A stretch of DNA of 64,000 bases from Natrinema sp. HArc-T2 (GCF_041821085.1 NZ_JBGUAZ010000003.1:1-64000); one strand, 5' to 3'. Counted from the first letter of the stretch, positions 41,825 through 51,327 are shown. A program made the numbers and translations. The notes: generated by a model not told the origin, from the letters alone.

Positions 41825-42973
41825 CTATCGCCTAAGAATTCCTCGCAGCCGACGAACGAAAGACTTCGACTGCGTCTCTCTCGAGGATTCGGTCTCCTCT
41901 TCGCTAGTCACTGGCCTCCCCTCATACGTCTCGAGTCGCCGCTCAAGCCGTTCGATCCGCGCAGTCTTTGCCTCCAGTTCTTTCTCGAGAGACGTCGTCT
42001 GCTTTCGAAGCAGGGAGACCCTCTCTTTGAGGTACACATGCTCACGATCTCGCGACGACCCGACTCTCTGAGCCTCTACCTCACTCTCAGACGGCTCGTA
42101 GAACTCAGAGGTGTGTGCAATTGCTCGAGCAATCGTCTTCTCACCATACGTCGAACCATCCGCGTAGTGTTCCTCTCCCCACTTCGGACGGTCCAACTTA
42201 GACCGCCGAAACAATCGATCCATCTGTCCGGCGTGACCACCAGTCCAGAACGCAAGCAAACAACACAGCGCCATATCCGCTTCCGACTGGCTCGTATACC
42301 CGACAGTCGACCCGTTCCAGAGACGTTCGAACTTATCCCCATTCGCCGCATTTCGAGCCTTCTCGAGTAACTCGTTGTCCGAGAGCCGAGCTTTCGAACC
42401 CGGCTCCGACGCAGGACCCTCACAAGCATCATCACCCTCCTCCCGAACGTACGCTGAATGAATCTCATCGAGTTCGCGTTGCCGAGATTCGATTTGCGTT
42501 GGCGTACCCGAGACGTGCTCGCCAGTGACGGTGAAGTATCGGGCGTGGTCGTACATCTCGATGTGGCCACGTCGATTGCGACCTGCAGGAAGTTCACCAC
42601 GTATCAAGACGTGATAGCCAGTCCCCGATGGCGAGACTTCCGTATACGAATCCAGCCGACCAACGATTGCCTTCGCTTGCTCAGTTGGTTGCCCAGTATC
42701 TGGGTCACGACAGTCGTCCAGATCAATCCCAACAAATGGATCTGACTTCGTGAACACGAACCCCAGCCCATCGACCGCAGTGGAGCCCGATTCCACACAC
42801 TCGAGAGCAGTCTCGAAGTCACACCATGTCCCCTCGTCTGTTGTCGACGCGAATCCTGTCGTCTGCGGATCAACCGGAACCTTCGTCGTCTCCCCGTTTC
42901 GCTCTGCTCGCCTCCAGCAGATCCACTGATCTCGAGTACACAGCGCCTCCGGGATAGTCATCTCATCACCCAT
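41825..42973 (-). CDS. Primase-polymerase-like protein (AEP superfamily, NrS-1-like)
   Basis: A 382-residue protein from the ATG at 42973 (MGDEMTIPEAL). Residues about 10-180 form an archaeo-eukaryotic primase type domain: LCTRDQWICWRRAERNGETT, then DGLGFVFTKSDPFVGIDLDD with the catalytic DxD, SYTEVSPSGTGYHVLIRGEL with the s-x-H motif, and GHIEMYDHARYFTVTGEH. Next is the helix bundle LLEKARNAANGDKFERLWNG, QSEADMALCCLLAFWTGG and MDRLFRRSKLDRPKW. The C-terminus is a coiled coil. Such enzymes prime or copy DNA of mobile elements. The gene starts 5 nt after the VirB4-like stop and ends the conjugation-like operon. Confidence 0.85.
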   Translation of the reverse strand: MGDEMTIPEALCTRDQWICWRRAERNGETTKVPVDPQTTGFASTTDEGTWCDFETALECVESGSTAVDGLGFVFTKSDPFVGIDLDDCRDPDTGQPTEQAKAIVGRLDSYTEVSPSGTGYHVLIRGELPAGRNRRGHIEMYDHARYFTVTGEHVSGTPTQIESRQRELDEIHSAYVREEGDDACEGPASEPGSKARLSDNELLEKARNAANGDKFERLWNGSTVGYTSQSEADMALCCLLAFWTGGHAGQMDRLFRRSKLDRPKWGEEHYADGSTYGEKTIARAIAHTSEFYEPSESEVEAQRVGSSRDREHVYLKERVSLLRKQTTSLEKELEAKTARIERLERRLETYEGRPVTSEEETESSRETQSKSFVRRLRGILRR

Positions 42974-42978
42974 ATCTC

Positions 42979-45096
42979 TCAATCCGAAAGCCCAAGCGAG
43001 CTCTGACCACCATTCGTCACAGAGCCAGAAACACTACCAGACTGGCCCGGTAACTCAGATCGAGACTGTTCCTTCGGGTCGAAATCGATCACGGTCGTCT
43101 CGTCGTCCATCGCACGGACTTCGATGCCACGCCATTCACCGTCGACACCGACGAGCGCCTCAGAATACCCTGTCCGATCGTTCCCAGGAACAGCCTCCTG
43201 GACGAAGCGCATCTGTGCCGAATTGAGTCCGAACTCGTTGGCCCATTCACGATCCATTCCATCGAGATGGTGGAACTGCTTGATCGCACATTGGTCGATG
43301 ATTGCCTCCGACTCTGGATGCTGGAAAAACTCATCAACAGTCTGCGTGACAAGCCGAATCGAGAGGTTGTGATGGCGATGATGTCGGAAGACGATCTCGA
43401 GATACTCGAGACTCGCCGCATCCTGCATGATATACCGTGCTTCGTCGATGACGAAGACGACCTCCTTGTCCGTCTCCTTTGCGCGCTCGTAGACCAGCGA
43501 GATCAGCAACTGCATGATCAAGCTCGTACTCCCGCCGAGACTCCCCTCCTGTTGGGCGAGATCTAGATAGATCACCTTCTCGTCGCGGATATCGAACGCC
43601 GTCTCCCGACCTAAGTTCTCGTAGCGACCACCCACGGCAAACGGACGCAACTGATCAATGAGCCACGTTGCGTCCTCTCGAATCTTCGTCGTCTCTTTGT
43701 CCGTCCGGACAACGTACTCCGTGGGCGTCTCCACCATCTTCTCGAGGATGTCGAGTACGTCCTGCATCGTCGGACTCTCATTGTGATGAGTTGCGATATC
43801 GTCGGTGATTCCGTTCCTCGCATACGCCTTCTCGATCGCCGTCTCCAGCGTAGTCCGTCGATCCCCGAGTGAAATCCCACGGGTCGCAAAGTAGTTCGAC
43901 AAGAAACTCATCACGCTATCGAGCTTCTCCCGATACGGACTCGCATCCTCGCCCATCGCCTGCTGGACACGCTCGGGCGTGGGCTTGATCTCGAGGGGAT
44001 TCAATCCCATATCACCGCCAATCGTGATTCGCTCGCCACCGACCGCCTCAGCGACACCAGCCCAGTTGTTCAATGGCTCGAGGATGATTCCAATACGATC
44101 CTCGCTCTGCTCGATCGACCGAACGAAATTCTGCTTTGAGCCGAAGGATTTGCCAGAGCCAGGATCGCCGATCGTGAACATCGCATAGCCATTCTCTCGA
44201 GCAAAGGGATCGATCACGACCGGACTCTGATTCTTCCAGTGAGCGCCGAATTCGACACCACCGTCCTCGAGAATCGTCGCATTGTGCGGCGACGCAAGCA
44301 ACGCACCGATAGCACCACCTAACGCCGTCGCCTCTCGACCAAACGGATTCGGTCCCACCGGTGCTGCAGCCTGAATTGCCAGATCCTGCTTACAGATCGC
44401 TGTTTTCGGCGAGAGACCCGCTGGCTGTTCACGAAGCCGACTGCGAACCGTCCGAACATCCTCACGCAACTCATCACGGGAATCCGCACGCACCGTGATG
44501 AACATCCCCTGGTCGAAGACACGACTTCCGTTCTCGACGCTTTTGTACGTCGAGAGCGCCTCGTTCGCGCGTTCCTGTAGATAGCTCCCACGGACAGTTC
44601 GCTCGAGGTCTGCATCAGCCTGGAGATCGTCGGCAGCATGCTGGAGTTCGTCGCGAGCCTTCTGCTGGCTCTTCGGTGTGATATGCACCGTCAGATCGAA
44701 CTCGATATCCGTGAGCTCGAAGAGTTCCGTCAGATAGCCGTCTTTCGGATAATCGGGATAATCAGCAATGTAGAGCGTCGATGTCCAGTGATCACCAACA
44801 CGGGCAGTCCGTGTATCCCACTCGATCGCTGCCGGTGCGATGACGTGCTGGTGATTCTCTGCGATATCGTCGAGGATCTCTCCTTCATCGATGCCGTTAT
44901 CCACGGTTGTCTCCTCGAGGAGATCAGCTAACTCGACCTCTTCAATCTCTTCAGTTCGCCAGTAGTCCCACGCAATCTTCACGAGAAGCGTGAGCAACGC
45001 TGTCACCCCAACGTAGAAAGCAAGCCCTGCTCGAGTTCCCGTATCAGGAAGCAAACTTTGCACCTGACCCGCAACCAAAATAACCGAATCGATCAC
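42979..45096 (-). CDS. VirB4/TraC-like conjugation ATPase
   Basis: A 705-residue ATPase. The GTG start at 45096 (VIDSVILVAGQVQSLL) overlaps the upstream stop; longer forms in that frame are basic and implausible. A membrane helix comes first (GLAFYVGVTALLTLLVKIAW), then a regulatory part. The P-loop GDPGSGKS is at about 310-317 (FTIGDPGSGKSFGSK), and the Walker B region is KEVVFVIDEARYIMQD, followed by LSIRLVTQTVDEFF. VirB4 powers type IV secretion channels at the membrane. It overlaps the gene before it by 4 nt and is followed by the primase-like gene. The whole set is read as one minus-strand operon. Confidence 0.9.
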   Translation of the reverse strand: MIDSVILVAGQVQSLLPDTGTRAGLAFYVGVTALLTLLVKIAWDYWRTEEIEEVELADLLEETTVDNGIDEGEILDDIAENHQHVIAPAAIEWDTRTARVGDHWTSTLYIADYPDYPKDGYLTELFELTDIEFDLTVHITPKSQQKARDELQHAADDLQADADLERTVRGSYLQERANEALSTYKSVENGSRVFDQGMFITVRADSRDELREDVRTVRSRLREQPAGLSPKTAICKQDLAIQAAAPVGPNPFGREATALGGAIGALLASPHNATILEDGGVEFGAHWKNQSPVVIDPFARENGYAMFTIGDPGSGKSFGSKQNFVRSIEQSEDRIGIILEPLNNWAGVAEAVGGERITIGGDMGLNPLEIKPTPERVQQAMGEDASPYREKLDSVMSFLSNYFATRGISLGDRRTTLETAIEKAYARNGITDDIATHHNESPTMQDVLDILEKMVETPTEYVVRTDKETTKIREDATWLIDQLRPFAVGGRYENLGRETAFDIRDEKVIYLDLAQQEGSLGGSTSLIMQLLISLVYERAKETDKEVVFVIDEARYIMQDAASLEYLEIVFRHHRHHNLSIRLVTQTVDEFFQHPESEAIIDQCAIKQFHHLDGMDREWANEFGLNSAQMRFVQEAVPGNDRTGYSEALVGVDGEWRGIEVRAMDDETTVIDFDPKEQSRSELPGQSGSVSGSVTNGGQSSLGLSD

Positions 45097-46184
45097 TGGT
45101 CGGCCCTCCGTTGGTGATCCACCGCTGGATGGTCGCGAATCGCGTCTGCGCCATCGTCGTACTCGTGTTCCTCTCCGTTCCAGAAGTCCATCGAGAGAAC
45201 GAACAACTCGACCGTCGTAAGCCGACGAGCAGACCATCCGGACACCTTCTGGATGAACTCCGTCTGGAGGCTGTGACATCGGTTTTCAAGCTTCTCGAAC
45301 ATGGCCGCTCGAATCTCTGCGTCAGTCATATCATTGCGCCGGGTCACGAACGGGTTGAACAGAAACCCAACTACAGGAAATGAGGTGAGTTTCTCTGCAG
45401 GGGAACGCTCGTCCTGATAGCGATCATAGACCTCGAACGGGTCGACTTCGACACCGATGAAATAGCGGATCTGCTGGGCACCCTCGAGATCCCGCGGTCG
45501 TTGCTCGCGATACTCCTCAAGTAACCCTCGAAAAATCGGGTTCTCCTCAACATCACTATCAGAGAGTCGCCCATCGATTCGTTCGATCAGTCTCTCCACC
45601 GGGAACGAACGAGTCGTCGCGTGGAACTTGAGTGAAAAATCGAGCTCCTTATTCGCGAACTCCTCACCGAGTTGCTGGATCTGTGCCCAATCACCAGACA
45701 TCGCGAAGTCCATGTTCCCAGGATCGATCTCGAGGTAGGCCTCCATCACTCCGTCCGAACGTTCAATCGCACCAATACCGGGCCATGCACGCTTGATGTT
45801 CGTGAGATCCTGCGTTCGCTCGTCCGGTTTGAACGGCGTGTAACTTACGAGCCCACCATCAACACCCGACTCACCAGACTCGACTGCACTGTACGTGACT
45901 CGAGGCCGTTTGCAGTAGTAGCGATACACATCACCCAACCACGTCGACGCGGGAAGATGACTCGGTGATGCATAGACGACTGCACCACCTGCGACAATCC
46001 CCAGGAGCACGAACGGCAAGATCGCTCCCTCGAGCCCAATCAACCCGCCAACGAGAAGCCCCGCGATCGGGAAGCCAAGGAGAACGTATACGTCCCCCTC
46101 CTCGATATTCAGGATCGGGATTCGACTCTCTTCGCCCAGTTCATCCATGATTCGCCGGCCAGCTGCACCGCTTTCTTGTGTCAC
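45093..46184 (-). CDS. Conjugation-associated membrane protein (PrgI/VirB3-like N-terminus)
   Basis: A 363-residue protein. It starts with ILNIEEGDVYVLLGFPIAGL and two closely spaced helices (residues about 33-75), the layout of PrgI/VirB3 proteins which sit before VirB4 in archaeal and Gram-positive systems. The rest is a soluble domain: DGVMEAYLEIDPGNMDFAMS, VERLIERIDGRLSDSDVEEN, AAMFEKLENRCHSLQTEFIQ. That domain resembles the N-terminal part often found in VirB4 itself, so VirB4 may be split over two genes here. It overlaps its neighbours by 4 nt on both sides. Confidence 0.72.
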   Translation of the reverse strand: MTQESGAAGRRIMDELGEESRIPILNIEEGDVYVLLGFPIAGLLVGGLIGLEGAILPFVLLGIVAGGAVVYASPSHLPASTWLGDVYRYYCKRPRVTYSAVESGESGVDGGLVSYTPFKPDERTQDLTNIKRAWPGIGAIERSDGVMEAYLEIDPGNMDFAMSGDWAQIQQLGEEFANKELDFSLKFHATTRSFPVERLIERIDGRLSDSDVEENPIFRGLLEEYREQRPRDLEGAQQIRYFIGVEVDPFEVYDRYQDERSPAEKLTSFPVVGFLFNPFVTRRNDMTDAEIRAAMFEKLENRCHSLQTEFIQKVSGWSARRLTTVELFVLSMDFWNGEEHEYDDGADAIRDHPAVDHQRRADQ

Positions 46185-47323
46185 TTGAAGTACCCCGGAT
46201 CGTTCTCAGTACGACGGTACGCCGGGACACCGTCCTGGCCATACGCGTCTCCCACAACATTGTCGTGGGCCGCTCGCTCCCCAGTATCACCGCTCGAATC
46301 CCCAGCTCGAGAGCCACCACTGTGGCGCATCTTCGACGCAGCAGAATAACCAACAGCCGCCTTCGGTCCCCACATCGCAGTCGTCGTTGCAGCAGCGGGA
46401 CCAGCAACCACACCAGCACCGACTACTGCCCCCGCAGTGACCCCTGCCTTTGTCGTTGCACCCACGATCTTCGTCGTCATCGGACTGGCGTACTTGAACA
46501 GCTTCCAGACGATAACGATCGAAAGCAGTGGCAGCGTGACTGCAATGAGGTAACTCAAAAACGCACTCTCTGGAATCAGTGTCGACTCTGTCCCCTCACT
46601 GAAGAGCAACTCATAGCCTTTGAACAGCAACGCCACTGGAATCGGCATGATCGCAAGCGGCACAAATTTCAAAGAAACTGTTCTCGCGATATGCGAGACG
46701 ACGGGAAGATTCCCGTAGGTCAATGCAATCCCGATCGGCATTGCGTAGATCAAGATGTACAACATGATTTCGCGAAGGAAGAATAGCGCCTGCAGGGCCC
46801 ACATGGCTACGGCACCAACGCCTGTGAGAAAGAGTGCAAGAATCGGGTTCGAGATACTCAACGCGAGTAACCCCACCATCGCACTCGTCACAGTCGCAAT
46901 GTCCGGAATCAGCGCAATCGTGAAGCCATCGACGAGATAGAGCGCCAAGACCGCGACCCAGTACCAGGTTACGATCAAGAAGCCGCCAGTCCACGCACTC
47001 CGCTTCGCCTTTCGCGTCTCGTATGCACTGCCGATATTGAAAATCCGAATCGCATGCCTGCCTTGAACACACATCACCAGCAACAACAGGGAAACGAGCA
47101 TAATCTCGCCGCTGACGAGGCTGCTGTGGATGCCATCCCACGGCGTGTTCGACGGCTGGCCGAATACAAACGCACCGTCCGTTTCCGGTGTTGGTGTTCC
47201 AAACACCTGAGCAGTGATCGCAGCATACCCATCCGCTAAGCCCTCCTGGAACCATTCAATGAGCTTGTCAATTGCGTCTTCGAACCACTTAATCCCGACA
47301 TCGGAAAGCGACCACGAGGGCAT
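46181..47323 (-). CDS. VirB6/TrbL-like polytopic membrane protein
   Basis: A 380-residue protein with about seven hydrophobic segments. It begins with an amphipathic helix part (IDKLIEWFQEGLADGYAAIT), then GEIMLVSLLLLVMCVQG, VAVLALYLVDGFTIALI, GLLALSISNPILALFLTG and LREIMLYILIYAMPIGIALT. A glycine/alanine-rich stretch (AGAVVGAGVVAGPAAATTTA) precedes a polar C-terminus. VirB6-type proteins form the inner channel of type IV secretion machines. Placement between the VirB4-like gene and a large surface protein fits this role, although the sequence itself is too variable to prove it. Confidence 0.75.
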   Translation of the reverse strand: MPSWSLSDVGIKWFEDAIDKLIEWFQEGLADGYAAITAQVFGTPTPETDGAFVFGQPSNTPWDGIHSSLVSGEIMLVSLLLLVMCVQGRHAIRIFNIGSAYETRKAKRSAWTGGFLIVTWYWVAVLALYLVDGFTIALIPDIATVTSAMVGLLALSISNPILALFLTGVGAVAMWALQALFFLREIMLYILIYAMPIGIALTYGNLPVVSHIARTVSLKFVPLAIMPIPVALLFKGYELLFSEGTESTLIPESAFLSYLIAVTLPLLSIVIVWKLFKYASPMTTKIVGATTKAGVTAGAVVGAGVVAGPAAATTTAMWGPKAAVGYSAASKMRHSGGSRAGDSSGDTGERAAHDNVVGDAYGQDGVPAYRRTENDPGYFK

Positions 47324-47541
47324 TATGCAACCCTCTCAAGTTCGATCACACAGCCAGCATCCTCGAGCTCAACGACGCCATCACCACTCTCGAAATCCAC
47401 ACTCGAGGCGGGTACAACACACTCGAGTCTCCAATCTCTCTCGAGAGCAGTACAACTCAAACCAATCAACTCAGCAGCACCCCTCCATCGAAGTGTTCGA
47501 AGAACAATACCTCTCCACACCATTCCTACCTCATCAATCAT
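47323..47541 (-). CDS. 72-residue operon protein, unknown
   Basis: The frame gives MIDEVGMVWRGIVLRTLRWR, then GAAELIGLSCTALERDWRLE and a beta-like tail with GDGVVELEDAGCVIELERV. It overlaps the large surface protein gene by 4 nt, and its stop shares one base with the start of the VirB6-like gene. This continuous coupling in an operon is the best support for it as a true gene. No membrane helix or known motif is seen. Confidence 0.65.
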   Translation of the reverse strand: MIDEVGMVWRGIVLRTLRWRGAAELIGLSCTALERDWRLECVVPASSVDFESGDGVVELEDAGCVIELERVA

Positions 47542-49238
47542 AGCTCATCTCTCATTTTCAAGAAGCTCCCCAGCCGCTTCGCCGCATACAGCGCAATCGC
47601 AAACGGAATCGCATACCGAACAACATCCACCAGAAGTGTGAACCACCCCGTCGGCGTCGCCAGCGGGTGCCACGTTTCGGTCGCCGTATCGCCGAGATAC
47701 GCCGGACTATGTGATCGCCACGAGCCTGGACGATACTCTGCTGTATAGATCCCTGGCTGGGATACGGTGACTTCAGCAAGACCCTCAGAATTCGTCCGTA
47801 CGCGCTGATCACCGACCGTAATATAGCCCTCACGAATATCGTGACCGATCAGCCAAAATCGTGGATCATCGTACGGATTCTCGAGCATAATCGGCTCGCC
47901 AGTCTCTCCATCGCGAAGTTCAATCCCTAGGGTCACCGCCGTCGCGTTTGAATCAATGATCTCGAGCGATAGATCGCTCTCGCGAATCTCTCGTTCTGTC
48001 CCACCGTCGGGTTCGACGATATCTGCAGAGACGCCTCGCACGATTCCGTCAACAGCAACAGCATCTCGATCGACACCGTCGTGACGAAGCGCAAGTCCAT
48101 ACGATCGCGTATAGGGCGCAGAAACCACGTCAACCTCGACGGTTTCATGAAGTGAGGGCTCCGGCGAGGAACTCTCCGTTCCCCACACCTCGAGGATCTC
48201 CGGCCCATCCCGGATAGGCTCTGCACGCGGCCCTAACTCGGATGGATATGCATGGACGTACACCGGCATTGCATCGGATGCAACGGTCACCCTCCCCCTT
48301 CGAGTTGCATGCATGAGTTCGTCCCAGCCGGTCTCTCGAGCGGTATAATAACGCCACACCCCACGGACCTTTGCCTCACCATCATCCAACAGCGTGTATC
48401 CATGCCACGGCTGGGCCTGATAGATCGCAACGCCACTGTCACCGTTCGGGTACGATGCGTAGTAGATCGATGCCCGAAGATCGTAGACCTCAACCTCGAG
48501 ATCTTGGGAGACGGTCACTTGGTCGGTGATGATCTCCGTCTCGTTGGCACCCTCCCGCTCGACTCGAGCACTGATGTCCGCCTCGAGCGTCAGCGTCGCC
48601 GACCCACCTCGATCAAACGCATACTCGAAGATCGGTGTGTGCGTCCCACTCGTAGCGTCAACCAACTCCCCATCACGTAGCAGCCTGATGTCTTCGATCC
48701 CGTGATTTCGAATTGATGAATTCCCATCAATCCGGATGCGATAATCGACGAACCCACGGAGTTCACCCTCCGGTGCGATGTAATGGACCGTCTCGTTCGC
48801 ATCCAGATGCGTCCTCGTCGACGGATGGATCGCAAACGTTGTCGCATGTGCATCAGCGATAACCACGGAATCCGTACGCGACGCATGCGTGGGATAGATC
48901 GAGGTCTCTGCATTGCCTCCCTCGAGTGATTCGTAGTCGGCTGCTGTCCAGCGCTCGGCCGTATCGGGAGGCGCTTTGAACGTGATATCGGTGCAGTTAC
49001 CGAGTTCTTCCATCCCAGTTCGCGTTTCGCCATATCGTCGCTCGTACTCGGCAGTGCTAATGCACTCATCCGGCGTTTTCGACCACAGCGTCGCCGTCTC
49101 GTTTTCGTCCAGCCCATGTTCGTCTCCCCTCTCGAGCGAACCGCCAGCACTGCCAATCTCGGTTCCACCGAGAACAACAGCGATACTGACGGCTGTGAGT
49201 ATGACCGCAACGTTGAGTTTCGACCTCTCGAGTCCCAT
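47538..49238 (-). CDS. Large secreted, membrane-anchored protein of the conjugation operon
   Basis: A 566-residue protein. An N-terminal signal-like helix (LNVAVILTAVSIAVVLGGTE) is followed by a long outer part with many beta-strand stretches and N-x-S/T sites (ENETATLW, NETVHYIAP, GNSSIRNH). A domain near residues 440-510 reads like an Ig or carboxypeptidase-regulatory fold (LEIIDSNATAVTLGIELRDG; SEGLAEVTVSQPGIYTAEY). The C-terminus has one helix (WFTLLVDVVRYAIPFAIALY) and a short basic tail. It would stand on the cell surface, perhaps in mating contact. I do not recognise a specific family. Confidence 0.75.
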   Translation of the reverse strand: MGLERSKLNVAVILTAVSIAVVLGGTEIGSAGGSLERGDEHGLDENETATLWSKTPDECISTAEYERRYGETRTGMEELGNCTDITFKAPPDTAERWTAADYESLEGGNAETSIYPTHASRTDSVVIADAHATTFAIHPSTRTHLDANETVHYIAPEGELRGFVDYRIRIDGNSSIRNHGIEDIRLLRDGELVDATSGTHTPIFEYAFDRGGSATLTLEADISARVEREGANETEIITDQVTVSQDLEVEVYDLRASIYYASYPNGDSGVAIYQAQPWHGYTLLDDGEAKVRGVWRYYTARETGWDELMHATRRGRVTVASDAMPVYVHAYPSELGPRAEPIRDGPEILEVWGTESSSPEPSLHETVEVDVVSAPYTRSYGLALRHDGVDRDAVAVDGIVRGVSADIVEPDGGTEREIRESDLSLEIIDSNATAVTLGIELRDGETGEPIMLENPYDDPRFWLIGHDIREGYITVGDQRVRTNSEGLAEVTVSQPGIYTAEYRPGSWRSHSPAYLGDTATETWHPLATPTGWFTLLVDVVRYAIPFAIALYAAKRLGSFLKMRDEL

Positions 49239-49275
49239 TAGGGCCTCTGACTCAAGGACTGTTCACCGATCGACA

Positions 49276-49695
49276 TTACCACGGCACGAAATCCACACAG
49301 CCAGCTAACGGAAGACCCATCGTTGAGCCAACAACCGTATACAGCGGTCCAAGGACCACCAGAATAACTGTCGACCGCAGCGCCGTTCGCTTGTGTGCTT
49401 TCAGGTCTTTCTTCTGCTCGGTGGTCGTCGTGAATACCTCAGCGAGCGAATCGGCTTGCCAGACGACAATTAAGCCGATAAGGCCGATCCCGGTGGTGAT
49501 CTGGAAGAACCCGGAAATCATCTCGGGTAGTCCTTCGGCCTCACAGATAACACTCTCCTGTGCCAAGGCCGGCTCAACAGCAAGAACGGATAGCAATATG
49601 AGTGATCCAATACCAGAGCGTGCTATTCGGCGTCGTACGTTTGAAGATTCGTCTGTCTCGAGTATTCGGCTCGAAACTGGAGTTTTTAGATTCAT
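49276..49695 (-). CDS. VirB2/TrbC-like small membrane protein (pilin-like)
   Basis: A 139-residue protein from the ATG at 49695 (MNLKTPVSSRILETDESSNV); an upstream start would add 14 residues. After a polar start comes GSLILLSVLAVEPALAQ, a cleavable-looking signal, then two hydrophobic helices: FFQITTGIGLIGLIVVWQAD and TVILVVLGPLYTVVGSTMG. Signal plus two close helices with a short loop is the VirB2/TrbC pattern, and the place at the head of the operon agrees. The sequence is not conserved enough to be certain. Confidence 0.65.
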   Translation of the reverse strand: MNLKTPVSSRILETDESSNVRRRIARSGIGSLILLSVLAVEPALAQESVICEAEGLPEMISGFFQITTGIGLIGLIVVWQADSLAEVFTTTTEQKKDLKAHKRTALRSTVILVVLGPLYTVVGSTMGLPLAGCVDFVPW

Positions 49696-49738
49696 TTGGT
49701 GAATTTCAGACCTACTGAGAAATCTCGTGAGAACCAAC

Positions 49739-49897
49739 GGATTGGTTCAGAAATTTATTCATTAGATCGTCAAATTCACTCGCTGATGACTGAGTATATA
49801 TCTTGTGTATTATATTGGATCGGAATTATAGTGCATGGATGAAGAACTGTTTTTGTATCGGCCATGAAAATATCCGTCTGAAACTGAGTCTACTACG
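49739..49897. promoter_or_regulatory. Upstream region of the conjugation operon
   Basis: AT-rich sequence with TATA-like motifs on both strands (GTATATATCT near 49793; AATAAATTTC on the minus strand near 49755). It probably carries the promoter of the minus-strand operon. Confidence 0.35.
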
Positions 49898-50111
49898 TTG
49901 TCATCGGTTGCTGGCTGTAGGTCATTATCAGCGGGAACAGCTGGCCCTCGCCATCCTCAACGGCCGGCTGCCGGTCTCGATGTCACTACCGTCGCCGGCG
50001 ACGCCACGCGACTTCCCATTCTGACCGATACCCAAAACGTGGTAACCGCGCGCCGGGTGCTCCATGATCTGCCCGTCACAGACCAGCCGAAAGCGCTCGA
50101 GGAACTGCACC
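49898..50111 (+). pseudogene. SAM-dependent methyltransferase fragment
   Basis: One frame encodes GLDVTTVAGDATRLPILTDT, then QNVVTARRVLHDLPVTDQPK and ALEELHRIY. This is the middle of a class I methyltransferase: the acidic loop after the second strand, then the D-x-V-x-A/H strand. The SAM-binding first part and the C-terminus are missing. Hairpin-rich non-coding sequence follows immediately, so a mobile element may have cut it. Confidence 0.65.
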
Positions 50112-50600
50112 GCATCTATCTTTCTTCAAGGAGAGAATCCCCGGCGTTTACGCCGTCATCAGAAATCTTCGATTTCTGATTGCCCGTCAGACGTAGTCTG
50201 ACGACCGGGCGTGAATCCGACAACGCTTACACAGTCCCCGTTCGGTAGCAATACGGGTATTTAAGTTCAGTCGAGGTGTAGTATGACATACACCGAGGCG
50301 GCACGTCCGCCCACCTAATCGGACAATATCGGGACTCCGAGACCCAGAACGTTCGAGACACCCATCTCGAACCGCTGTGGTGTCTCGGTCACCAAGATAA
50401 CTCCGAGTCCCCGTGCCGGGGATAGGAGTAACGGCGGTGTGGCCCCGCCATCGGCCCGTCATACCGACGGGTCGTAAACCAGCAAATATCCCAACCCAGC
50501 GGTGCGGTGCCGTGGGAAGCCTCGTCGTTTACCGCGAGGAGGAGGTCACGCGCCCGACGGGCACTCGGAGTCCTCGAGCTCCCACTGACGCCAGCAGATA
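50112..50600. repeat. Hairpin-rich sequence, possible IS200/IS605-type end remnants
   Basis: Several strong hairpins occur in a row: ATCAGAAATC/GATTTCTGAT (about 50158-50180), GTCAGAC-GTA-GTCTGAC (about 50186-50202), and a CCTCG/CGAGG hairpin near 50520-50545 followed by GAGGAGG. No open frame is convincing. Such ends without a gene fit remnants of IS200/IS605 elements, whose right end in TnpB-type members encodes a guide RNA. This is an inference from shape and memory of haloarchaeal element ends. Confidence 0.4.
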
Positions 50601-50685
50601 CCTCTTCTTTCAGGCAGAGATGAAAATGAGGCCGAGAAAATCGACCGTTCAGACTTGTCTTCGAGTTTTCAACGCCAGCGTTCAC

Positions 50686-51306
50686 TCAATCCAAACATCT
50701 AAGATCGCCACGACGTTCGCGCTGCATGACTCCACCTGCGAACCGTCGAAGTTTACTAACGAGTTCCTCTTCCGTTTCATACGTCTCGACTCGTAGATCC
50801 CATCGCACCTTGGATGATCGAATCATCGCACTTGTCACGTCATCTTCATGGGCAAAGAGTAGCCGATCACCGTGTGTTTCCGCGAGACTCTCAAGAACAC
50901 TTCCAGCCTCTTCTCCAACGCCAAAATTGTGCCCAAGAAACGGAACCACGAATGCGGTCGCGTTGCTGCATCTTGCGTACTCGATGCTTTGTGTCACTGC
51001 ATCCACCTCATCAGTATCTACCTCCGCATCGAGGGCCAGAAATGCGTTCACTCCTGGATCCGTCCGAAGCTCTCCTTGTATCCGCCGTAAGAGCGCTTGC
51101 GCCGAATTGATATCGTCCTTGTGTCGAAAGAGTCGGCGTAACGGCCCGGGGAGTTCTCCGATATCGATCTCGCGGCGTTCTTCCTCACTGAGTACATAGT
51201 TGAGATTGAACGACTTGTACGGACCCATCAAATAGAAAAGGAAACGGTCGTATTTCACGCTCCCCAGCCGCTCAGCGATCAAATCACGTGTGATTTCAGT
51301 GGTCAT
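50686..51306 (-). CDS. Nucleotide-fold protein (nucleoside deoxyribosyltransferase-like), unknown role
   Basis: A 206-residue protein. The start YDRFLFYLMGPYKSFNLNYV, the middle VDAVTQSIEYARCSNATAFV and VPFLGHNFGVGEEAGSVLES resemble the nucleoside deoxyribosyltransferase/SLOG-type Rossmann fold: an M-G-P strand-loop and a GVG-E-AGS helix start with an acidic residue. Such folds bind or cleave nucleotides. The C-terminus adds a strand-helix pair with WDLRVETYETEEELVSKLRR. The gene is divergent from an ArsR-like regulator, and both have TATA boxes placed for leaderless messages. I believe this is a haloarchaeal family of unknown function. Confidence 0.7.
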   Translation of the reverse strand: MTTEITRDLIAERLGSVKYDRFLFYLMGPYKSFNLNYVLSEEERREIDIGELPGPLRRLFRHKDDINSAQALLRRIQGELRTDPGVNAFLALDAEVDTDEVDAVTQSIEYARCSNATAFVVPFLGHNFGVGEEAGSVLESLAETHGDRLLFAHEDDVTSAMIRSSKVRWDLRVETYETEEELVSKLRRFAGGVMQRERRGDLRCLD

Positions 51307-51327
51307 AGGGGTTCTTGCTCACTCGGC

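Noticed and set aside
45097-45279. Longer start for the VirB4-like protein
   Set aside because: The extension is Arg-rich and is the out-of-frame shadow of the preceding gene. The GTG at 45096 overlaps the upstream stop as expected for coupling.
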